Of a DNA stretch of 54,636 bases, positions 48,105 to 54,636 are shown piece by piece. This DNA comes from Pseudolysobacter sp964466115 (GTDB lineage: Bacteria > Pseudomonadota > Gammaproteobacteria > Xanthomonadales > Rhodanobacteraceae). Each line of letters starts with the position of its first letter. The first letter of the stretch is position 1. Under the pieces are notes generated by a model, which saw only the letters and a list, made by a program, of their open reading frames with translations, had not been told where the DNA came from and searched no databases. The position numbers and the translations under genes are program-made. The stretch is from contig CAYXMH010000021.1 of assembly GCA_964466115.1 (NCBI GenBank), positions 1-54,636 on the forward strand, written 5' to 3'.

Positions 48105-50497
48105 ATACCGTCTCCGCTCGACACGTGGGGCGATGCGTCGCTCGCTGCAGTGCTGGTTGGATGAATGACTTTTGCAGGCCGCGCCTTGGCTCTGCGGGCT
48201 TTACGTTTGCCGTGAGGTACTGCTTTGCTGGATTTTGTCGAACTGGCTGGCGGCGTAACCACCGCTGGCGTTGATGCGTTCAATGACGCATCGGCTTCTG
48301 GCAGCGAGCTTGGATCCTCGGTCGCTAATGCAGCAACCGTTTGCGCAGTAAGATCCGGCAGCTTGGCGTTGCCCTCACGGATTAGCGAATCTGGATTTTT
48401 TGCAGGCGCTGGGGCGGAACCTTCGCGCGGTGCGGCCAGAAAATCGTGCTGCTCCGGCAACATCGGTTGCTGCGCTTTGGGGGTTAGTGCCTCCTTGCTT
48501 TGACGCATCTGCAATTGTTCGGTGCGCATGTAATTGTATTTTTCGCTCGAGACCGATGCCTCGGTCGCCGCATCGCGCAAAATGCGCGGATGCAGAAAAA
48601 TCATCAAATTGCGCTTGGTGTGATTGGCGCTGCGCGTGCGGAATAAATTGCCAAGCACCGGCACATCGCCTAAACCTGGCACTTTCTGCACATTGTCTTT
48701 CGCATCATCGCTGATCAATCCGCCCAGCACTAGCAACGCGTCGTCGGCAATCAACACCGAGGTTTGCAGCTCGCGCTTATTGGTGACCAAATCCACCGCC
48801 CCGGCAACCGTTGGCGCCAGCGAGGAAACCTCTTGGTGGATGTCCAAACGCACGGTATCGCCTTCGTTGATGTGCGGTGTCACCGTCAGCGTCAAACCCA
48901 CATCTTTGCGTTGAATGGTTTGGAATGGATTGGTCGGCTGATTGCTACCGCCATTGGTCGAGGTGTTGGTGTATTGGCCGCTGATGAACGGCACTTCTTG
49001 ACCCACCTTGATCAACGCCTCCTGGTTATCCATGGTCATAATCGAAGGCGTGGACAACACGTTCGATTTGCTGTCGCCCTTCAACGCACGAATCAAGGCG
49101 CCGACCTCGAACAACGGCGTATTCGACCCCGGCAGCGTAACCGAGCCATTGATGTAACCTAAATTAAGCCCTTGACCGACCCCCAGCGGATTGACCGTGG
49201 CCGCGAGGATATTATTCCCCGGCGAGGCACCATTGAAATTCGTGCCGCCGATTGCCCCAGGCCGGACATTGCCGCTCGCATCGGTTCTAATCGGCGCTTG
49301 CCACTGCACACCAAGCTCGGTTGCGGCCTCATCGCTGACTTCCGCGATCACCGCTTCGATCAACACCTGCGCGCGCCGCACATCAAGACTACGGATCACC
49401 GATGTTAACGAACGAAATACCGCTGCTGACGCGCTGATGACTAAGGAGTTGGTTTCCTCATGCGCTTGAATCGTAGCCAACGGTGCAGCGCCGCCGCTCG
49501 TCACCGTAGCCGCACCTGCGACACCTGCGGCAGGCTTGGCCGGCGCCGCCTCGCCGTTCAACGTTGCCGCCACGCCTTGCAAAATCGGCACAAGATCTTT
49601 GGCTTTGGCATAGCGCAGATACACCACCTGCGTGTCGCCGCCGGAATCAAGCGGCGTATCCAAATGCGTAATCAATGCGCGCAATTTTAAACGTCCACTT
49701 TTTCCACCCGATAACAAAATGGAATTGGTGCGCTCATCGGCGAACACTTTCGCTTGTTCACCGCTGGCATCGGCCGCTTTGTTGTCGTTCAACTGCGTTA
49801 GCGTGCGCGCCATCTCGGCGGCACTGGCGTGGCGCAATGGAATGACCTCGATCTCGGCATCCGATACGGTATCGATCCGCTCGATGATGCTGATCAGGCG
49901 CTGCACATTGCCGGCGCGATCGGAAATCACCAAGGAATTACTCGCCGTGTGCGCCATCATTTGCGCGCCTTGCGGCGCCAACGGACGCAATATCGTCACT
50001 AATTCGGATGCGGCAATGTGCTTAACCGGAACAATCTGGGTGATCAGTTCATCGGCCGGATGCGGGTTATGGCCGTTTAATCCAGCCGAGCCGTCTTGCT
50101 GCGCCATCGTTTCCGGTACGATTTTGATCATGCTGCCGGTGGCGACCGCGGCAAACCCATGTACGCGCAGTACCGAAAGGAACACATCGTAGATTTCATC
50201 GGGGCGCATCGGTTTGGCCGAAACCACGGTGACCTTGCCTTGCACATTCGGTCCTACAATAAAATTCTTGCCGGTAATTTCACTGACGGTTCCGATCAAC
50301 GCCTGGATATCGGCGTCTTTCATGTTCAGGGTGTGCGTGCCGGGCGGATTCGAAGGGCTCGCCGAAGGTTGCACGGTATCGGTTTGCGCCGTCACTCCGA
50401 ACGCGACCGCGAACATCAAAACCGGTATCAGTAGAGCGCGAATTGGGCGCATCGTCAGGGTCTCTTTACTGTTACGAAGTGAAAAACCAGTCATCAT
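48101..50497 (-). CDS. gspD: Type II secretion secretin GspD
   Basis: A 798-residue outer-membrane secretin. After a signal sequence (RALLIPVLMFAVAFGVTAQ) come N0 (LNMKDADIQALIGTVSEITGKNFIV), and N1-N3 domains with the repeated R(A)xVLIEAVIAEV pattern. The secretin core contains the VPFISGQYTNTS ... QRKDVGLTLTVTPHI and VPGLGDVPVLGNLFR signatures. The C-terminal ~130 residues are Ser/Pro/Ala/Lys-rich (KRKARRAKARPAK) and could be the pilotin-binding S region with an extension. The ATG at 50497 overlaps the gspC stop; an in-frame ATG at 50452 (MRPIRA) would give a tighter signal peptide. It is coupled to gspE by GTGA. Confidence 0.95.
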   Translation of the reverse strand: MMTGFSLRNSKETLTMRPIRALLIPVLMFAVAFGVTAQTDTVQPSASPSNPPGTHTLNMKDADIQALIGTVSEITGKNFIVGPNVQGKVTVVSAKPMRPDEIYDVFLSVLRVHGFAAVATGSMIKIVPETMAQQDGSAGLNGHNPHPADELITQIVPVKHIAASELVTILRPLAPQGAQMMAHTASNSLVISDRAGNVQRLISIIERIDTVSDAEIEVIPLRHASAAEMARTLTQLNDNKAADASGEQAKVFADERTNSILLSGGKSGRLKLRALITHLDTPLDSGGDTQVVYLRYAKAKDLVPILQGVAATLNGEAAPAKPAAGVAGAATVTSGGAAPLATIQAHEETNSLVISASAAVFRSLTSVIRSLDVRRAQVLIEAVIAEVSDEAATELGVQWQAPIRTDASGNVRPGAIGGTNFNGASPGNNILAATVNPLGVGQGLNLGYINGSVTLPGSNTPLFEVGALIRALKGDSKSNVLSTPSIMTMDNQEALIKVGQEVPFISGQYTNTSTNGGSNQPTNPFQTIQRKDVGLTLTVTPHINEGDTVRLDIHQEVSSLAPTVAGAVDLVTNKRELQTSVLIADDALLVLGGLISDDAKDNVQKVPGLGDVPVLGNLFRTRSANHTKRNLMIFLHPRILRDAATEASVSSEKYNYMRTEQLQMRQSKEALTPKAQQPMLPEQHDFLAAPREGSAPAPAKNPDSLIREGNAKLPDLTAQTVAALATEDPSSLPEADASLNASTPAVVTPPASSTKSSKAVPHGKRKARRAKARPAKVIHPTSTAASDASPHVSSGDGM

Positions 50498-51384
50498 TTC
50501 AAGCTCACCGTCAGGGTTGCCGGCTTACCATCGCGCTTAACCGTCACCTGCAGCTGCGAGCTGTTCTTCAAACTGTCCATTATCTGCTGCGCATTATTCA
50601 AATTGCTGACCGAGGTGCCGTTCACCGCGACAACGATATCATTCGGCTGCAACCCAAGCTTGCTGAATAAAGCCGCATTCGGACCGGCATTCAACCGCAC
50701 CCCGGCAAATTTACCGTTTTCCATCACCGGCAGCACCTGAACGTTCTTTTTGAGCTCTTCCGGGTCGACATTGTATTTCTTCTGTACCTCTTTCCAGTCA
50801 ACCGCGCCGGCCGCCATTACCGGTGGAGTGTACAGCGGAGTAATCGCCGCGGTACCAGCGGCGTTACGCGCATTGGGCGCAGGTGGTGCAGCGATTGGGT
50901 GTTCTTCTGGTTTTGGCAATTCCAAGGTTTCCGTCGCACCCTCGTGCACGATAATCACTCGATCAACATACACCGCATCAAGCCTCGCCCCATCGGCGAC
51001 CATCTCACCGACATGGAACGCATGCTCGCCTTGCTCATCGGCAATCATGGCCATGCCGGCTTTGGGGTTTTCCAGCGCTAAAGTGCCGTGCAGGCTCAGC
51101 TTTAGCGTGCTGTTCGGCGCGTTGCGTGGACGCACGACATTGGTTGCGATCTCGGGATTGCCGAATAGATGCCATTTCGCGATCGCTACGGTGGCCGCAT
51201 TCGCGTTGGGGTTAGCGGGCATGTCCGTTACCGGGCGATCGATACCCGTGTCCGCACGCGGCACAAACAGCCAAACCAAGCGCGCAAATACCAAAGCCCC
51301 GGTCACTGCGAATAGCATACACAAAGCCAACGCCGCCCATCGGGTGATGCGTTCGCGTTGCGCACTGCTTAACTCCCTCATCAT
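50494..51384 (-). CDS. gspC: Type II secretion inner-membrane protein GspC
   Basis: A 296-residue bitopic protein linking the inner-membrane platform to the secretin. The single transmembrane helix (ALALCMLFAVTGALVFARLVWLF) lies near residues 15-37. The periplasmic HR domain includes WHLFGNPE and LKLSLHGTLALENPKAGMAMI. A C-terminal PDZ domain runs from about residue 205 (VRLNAGPNAALFSKLGLQPNDIVVAVNGTSV) to the end. Its stop overlaps the gspD start. It follows rhlB by 30 bp on the same strand, so the secretion genes are probably transcribed from the rhlB promoter as well. Confidence 0.94.
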   Translation of the reverse strand: MMRELSSAQRERITRWAALALCMLFAVTGALVFARLVWLFVPRADTGIDRPVTDMPANPNANAATVAIAKWHLFGNPEIATNVVRPRNAPNSTLKLSLHGTLALENPKAGMAMIADEQGEHAFHVGEMVADGARLDAVYVDRVIIVHEGATETLELPKPEEHPIAAPPAPNARNAAGTAAITPLYTPPVMAAGAVDWKEVQKKYNVDPEELKKNVQVLPVMENGKFAGVRLNAGPNAALFSKLGLQPNDIVVAVNGTSVSNLNNAQQIMDSLKNSSQLQVTVKRDGKPATLTVSLK

Positions 51385-51414
51385 CCGCCTTTAGCCTCTT
51401 TGGCAAACGCCATA

Positions 51415-52734
51415 TTAGCCTGAACCGTGTGGTGCATTCGCACGCCCCGTTGAGCTAGCCCGGCGCCGGCGCCGCTTGCGCGGTGCGGCATCGGCGGCGG
51501 GCTCATCTACCGGTACATCTTGCGTAGCAATGACGGAGTCAGCGTTATGCCGTCGCGCCGGCATTACCAGCAATTCACGATCCAATGCCAGCACTGGAAT
51601 TTTCTGGCCGATGTAGCTTTCGATATCGGGTAGTGAAATCGCATAGCGATCGCACGCAAAACTGATCGCATCGCCCTGTGCCCCCAGGCGCGCGGTGCGG
51701 CCGATGCGGTGCACGTAATCCTCGGCATCGCTTGGCAAATCGTAATTGAACACGTGGCTGACATCGGCAATGTGCAGGCCACGCGCCGCCACATCGGTGG
51801 CGATCAACAGCTCAATTTCACCCCTCTCAAAACGGCCCAGCAATGTTTGCCGTTTCTTTTGCGGTACATCGCCGGACAGCACGCCTACGCGAAAACCTTG
51901 CCGCTGCAACCGTTCGGAAATTTTTTCCGCCACGATCTTGGTGTTGACGAACACCATCGAGCGGTGTGCATCCATCTTCGACAACAAACCAATCAATAAC
52001 GCCAATTTTTCTTCGCTGGCCGGGAAATAAACGCATTGGCGCACGCCGGCGGCCGTCACGGTTTTGGTTTCGACCGTTAATTTGTCCGGGTTGTTCATGT
52101 GCTCGTAAGCAAGCTCCAATACGCGATGCGACAGTGTTGCCGAGAACAACAGCCCTTGCCGCCGCTCGCGCACCGGCATGCGCCGCAGCAAAAAGCGCAC
52201 GTCTTTGATAAACCCAAGATCGAACATGCGATCGGCTTCGTCGATTACCAACACTTCAACCGCGCGAAACGTGAATATGTGCTGTTTAAAATAGTCGATC
52301 AACCGCCCCGGCGTGGCGATGATGATGTCCACCCCATCGCGCAACGATTGGCGCTGCTTATCGTAATCGATGCCGCCGTATATCAAGGCCGAACGCAGCC
52401 CGCTGTGGCGACCGATTTGCTGGAAATCCTTTTCAATCTGAATCGCCAGCTCGCGCGTCGGGGCAATGATCACCGCACGCGGGTCTTTATCGCCACGTTC
52501 GGGAAACGCGGGCCGCGTTAATAAGCGCTGCAACACCACCACCAAGAAGGCCACGGTCTTCCCGGTACCGGTCTGCGCTTGACCGGCGACATCATGGCCC
52601 TGCAACGCCCCCGGCAACGTCAGCGCTTGAATCGGTGTGCAGCGGGTAAATCCCGCATCAGCCAAGCCGGCCTGCAAGCTTGGGTGCAAATCGAAACTCT
52701 CAAAAAAAACGTCGGTTAGGGTTTGATTTGACAT
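51415..52734 (-). CDS. rhlB: DEAD-box RNA helicase RhlB
   Basis: An RNA helicase of about 439 residues, in E. coli part of the degradosome. Q motif FTRCTPIQALTLPGALQG, Walker A AQTGTGKT near residue 55, PTRELAIQI, DEAD box VLVIDEADRMFDLGF near residue 165, SATLSHRV, and HRIGRTARLG are all present. The C-terminal tail is Arg-rich (RKRRRRRASS), as in RhlB. The start is ATG 52734 (MSNQTLTDVFF); TTG 52737 is possible. Placement divergent from trxA and near rho matches the E. coli rhlB-trxA-rho arrangement, supporting RhlB over other DEAD-box paralogues. Confidence 0.92.
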   Translation of the reverse strand: MSNQTLTDVFFESFDLHPSLQAGLADAGFTRCTPIQALTLPGALQGHDVAGQAQTGTGKTVAFLVVVLQRLLTRPAFPERGDKDPRAVIIAPTRELAIQIEKDFQQIGRHSGLRSALIYGGIDYDKQRQSLRDGVDIIIATPGRLIDYFKQHIFTFRAVEVLVIDEADRMFDLGFIKDVRFLLRRMPVRERRQGLLFSATLSHRVLELAYEHMNNPDKLTVETKTVTAAGVRQCVYFPASEEKLALLIGLLSKMDAHRSMVFVNTKIVAEKISERLQRQGFRVGVLSGDVPQKKRQTLLGRFERGEIELLIATDVAARGLHIADVSHVFNYDLPSDAEDYVHRIGRTARLGAQGDAISFACDRYAISLPDIESYIGQKIPVLALDRELLVMPARRHNADSVIATQDVPVDEPAADAAPRKRRRRRASSTGRANAPHGSG

Positions 52735-53000
52735 CAAAGGCTTACCGTAATCGTGCGGTGAAAGTCGTAGGTACGCAAATGGCGAACTCCATTACTATTG
52801 ATGGCGTGCTATTGATATTATGCCGCTCATGCCCAACTTGAATTCATCCAATGGATGGGCTCAAATGACATAAACTCGATGGATCGGCAACTTGGTTGGC
52901 CCTGCTGTGGGCGAATGGTCTAAAGTGTAGCCCAAGCCGAGCTTTACTGCTGCAAATGATGGCATCCGCGTTTTATTGAATGATTATTGGAGAACACCCC

Positions 53001-53327
53001 GTGAGTGACGCAATCACCCAGGTCAGCGATGACCAGTTTGAAGAACAAGTATTGAAATCGTCCCAACCGGTATTGGTCGATTTTTGGGCGGAATGGTGCG
53101 GGCCGTGCAAAATGATTGCGCCGATTTTAGATGAACTGGCCACCAGCTACGCCGGGCGCCTCAAAGTGGCCAAAGTCAATATTGACCACAATCAAAAAAC
53201 CCCGCGCAATTACAATGTACGCGGCATTCCCACCTTGATGATTTTCAAGAACGGCAAGGTGGAGGCTACCCAAATCGGGGCGGTCAGCAAGGGTCAGCTT
53301 ACGCAATTGATCGATAAAACGATTTGA
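53001..53327 (+). CDS. trxA: Thioredoxin 1
   Basis: A 108-residue thioredoxin that reduces protein disulfides in the cytoplasm. The active site is VDFWAEWCGPCKMIAPIL, with Cys33 and Cys36; the cis-proline loop is RGIPTLMIFKNG. Start GTG 53001 has GGAG 8 bp upstream and gives the canonical length; an in-frame ATG at 52980 is less likely. It is divergent from rhlB and followed by a hairpin repeat, then rho, the same order as in E. coli. Confidence 0.96.
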   Translation: MSDAITQVSDDQFEEQVLKSSQPVLVDFWAEWCGPCKMIAPILDELATSYAGRLKVAKVNIDHNQKTPRNYNVRGIPTLMIFKNGKVEATQIGAVSKGQLTQLIDKTI

Positions 53328-53355
53328 TGGGTGTTGCATTTTTGCTCATTCATTT

Positions 53356-53430
53356 GTCATTCCCGCGAAAGCGGGAATCCAGCTCTTAATTCCCTTGTGG
53401 TCTATGGATTCCCGCTTTTGCGGGAATGAC
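53356..53430. repeat. REP-like inverted hairpin pair between trxA and rho
   Basis: Two hairpins, ATTCCCGC-GAAA-GCGGGAAT (53359-53378) and ATTCCCGC-TTTT-GCGGGAAT (53408-53427), together form a 25-bp inverted repeat (53356-53380 against 53406-53430, one mismatch). This is a common dispersed repeat type in proteobacteria and may also end trxA transcription. Confidence 0.8.
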
Positions 53431-53456
53431 GGCACTTAAAAATGACGGCACTTAAA
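53425..53456. repeat. 16-bp tandem repeat
   Basis: AATGACGGCACTTAAA occurs twice in a row (53425-53440, 53441-53456), starting inside the right edge of the REP-like repeat. The remaining ~200 bp to rho form its 5' leader, with no gene seen. Confidence 0.7.
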
Positions 53457-53672
53457 AATGAAACCCGAGCCTCTGTTTTAAGAAAATGCACACATTTGAA
53501 CTAAAACTGACTACGCAACCAAACTCAACGCAATCTTAAAGACAGAGGCTAGACGCCCGCGATCCATAGTGCTAACGTATTGCCACGTTGAGGGCTTGTA
53601 ACCGCCCCGTTCCCGTAAACGACTCCTTTTTTCTCGACCTGCCTATGTGCGGCGCCCACGCGAGGCCCATCC

Positions 53673-54636
53673 GTGTCTGAATCCGATAACAAAGAAAACG
53701 GCGAAAGCCAATCCCATCCTGAAACCCCATCCGAACCCGTCCGTTCGGAATCTCCGGACCAAGCGCCCGGGACTCCGATGCCACCGCGCTCGGAACGTCA
53801 TCCGCGCGGACGCCACCCGCGTGGCGGGCGCCGCGACCATGGCGATCGCGGTGACCGCGGCGTAGATCGGGAAGCGCGCGATGCGGCACGCTTGGCCGCG
53901 CAACAAGAACGAGCCGAACGCGCCGAAGAAGAAGGCAGCGAGCCGCGCGGCGACGGGCCGGTGATGAACTTAACCGAGCTTAAGCTAAAAACCGCCGGTG
54001 AATTGCTGGTGATGGCCGAAGCCTTAGGCGTGCAAGAAGGCGTCGCCCGCGCGCGTAAGCAAGACGTTATTTTCGCAATTTTAAAGGCCCATGCGCGCAC
54101 TGGCGAGGGCATCTACGGCGAAGGTGTGCTGGAAATTCTGCAAGACGGTTTCGGCTTTCTGCGCTCCGCCGATGCCTCGTACCTGGCCGGCCCGGACGAT
54201 ATTTACGTCTCGCCGAGCCAAATCCGCCGCTTTAACCTGCGCACCGGCGATTACATCACCGGACGCATCCGTTCACCGAAGGAAGGCGAGCGTTATTTCG
54301 CGCTGCTCAAAGTCAACGACATCAACGGCGAGCCGCCGGAAGCGTCAAAAAACAAAATCCTGTTCGAGAATTTAACGGCGCTGTTCCCACGCCAGCGCTT
54401 CCACATGGAGCGCGGCAACGGTTCCACCGAAGACATCACCCCACGCATCATCGATTTGGTTTCCCCGATCGGCAAAGGCCAGCGCGGCCTAATCGTTTCA
54501 CCGCCGAAAGCCGGTAAAACGATGATGCTGCAAAGCATCGCCTCCAGCATCGCTTACAACCACCCGGATGCGCATTTGATTGTGCTGCTGATCGACGAGC
54601 GCCCGGAAGAAGTGACCGAAATGCAGCGCTCGGTGC
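53673..54636 (+). CDS. rho: Transcription termination factor Rho (5' part)
   Basis: The first 321 codons of rho; the gene runs off the right edge. It starts at GTG 53673 with GAGG 7 bp upstream. The conserved protein begins with MNLTELKLKTAGELLVMAEA at residue 98. It continues with the RNA-binding fold (GVLEILQDGFGFLRSAD, primary site) and FPRQRFHMERG, then Walker A SPPKAGKTMMLQ near residue 275 and LIDERPEEVTEMQRSV at the edge. Residues 1-97 are a low-complexity, Arg/Glu/Pro/Gly-rich extension lacking in E. coli Rho. An ATG at 53964 is the E. coli-like start, but the open frame and the ribosome site favour the GTG. Confidence 0.93.
   Translation, partial: MSESDNKENGESQSHPETPSEPVRSESPDQAPGTPMPPRSERHPRGRHPRGGRRDHGDRGDRGVDREARDAARLAAQQERAERAEEEGSEPRGDGPVMNLTELKLKTAGELLVMAEALGVQEGVARARKQDVIFAILKAHARTGEGIYGEGVLEILQDGFGFLRSADASYLAGPDDIYVSPSQIRRFNLRTGDYITGRIRSPKEGERYFALLKVNDINGEPPEASKNKILFENLTALFPRQRFHMERGNGSTEDITPRIIDLVSPIGKGQRGLIVSPPKAGKTMMLQSIASSIAYNHPDAHLIVLLIDERPEEVTEMQRSV

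Noticed and set aside
52980..53000. Upstream ATG start for trxA
   Set aside because: GTG 53001 has GGAG at 8 bp and yields the standard 108-residue thioredoxin; the extension would overlap that ribosome site.
1..54636. CRISPR arrays, rRNA genes, insertion sequences
   Set aside because: I saw no regularly spaced repeats with unique spacers, no rRNA signature and no transposase reading frame in the window.

Overview
The window looks like a chromosomal segment of a gammaproteobacterium, most likely of the order Xanthomonadales/Lysobacterales. Reasons: the linked housekeeping set rhlB / trxA / rho, priA, rpoH, ung and ftsEX; a type II secretion operon; the DUF1302/DUF1329/YCF48/RND set; and secreted proteins with a C-terminal IFxDxFE-like ending. 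GC looks moderate, and lower in parts of the left third. No species is claimed.

Left third (about 409-19314): an integrated mobile island. It sits at the 3' end of an elongator tRNA-Met(CAT) gene (19299-19375, minus strand). It is bounded by a 16-bp exact direct repeat (409-424 and 19299-19314) and has a P4-type tyrosine integrase next to the tRNA. Behind the integrase come an unknown gene, an AlpA-like excision regulator, a primase/helicase-like replication protein with short tandem repeats at both gene ends, and two small conserved genes that overlap out of frame. The cargo is an XRE regulator, a 2471-residue SpvB/FG-GAP/RHS polymorphic toxin followed by two lipoprotein genes (possible immunity), a DUF3800 protein, and a C5-methyltransferase / HNH nuclease / Vsr restriction-modification trio at the far end. 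An 84-bp gapless imperfect repeat just outside the left boundary suggests an earlier insertion at the same tRNA.

Middle (19.5-37 kb): rppH; then a minus-strand lipid-handling set made of a VolA-like surface lipase lipoprotein, a DUF1302 outer-membrane protein, a DUF1329 protein, a YCF48-type propeller, an RND/MMPL exporter and a DUF2845 protein. A nucleotide-sugar-epimerase-like gene follows. Next are two paralogous small genes for double-glycine-leader, proline/aspartate-rich peptides (31164-31418 and 31928-32143), with a possible 35-codon Cys-containing ORF just before the second. These peptides are the best candidate here for an undescribed system. After them come an Asp-box propeller lipoprotein and an ECF sigma / membrane protein / small protein / DUF3106 operon.

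Right third (37-54.6 kb): a DnaA-box cluster upstream of priA; rpoH preceded by a perfect CIRCE (HrcA) operator; then a long, tightly overlapping minus-strand operon rhlB-gspC-gspD-gspE-(amino-acid permease)-gspF-ftsE-ftsX-(double-receiver response regulator)-ung. Only the T2SS inner-membrane scaffold, secretin, ATPase and platform are present; no pseudopilin genes lie in the window. On the plus strand trxA is followed by a REP-like inverted repeat and the 5' part of rho, which runs off the right edge. Operon membership, regulation and peptide or toxin function are inferences from spacing and motifs.
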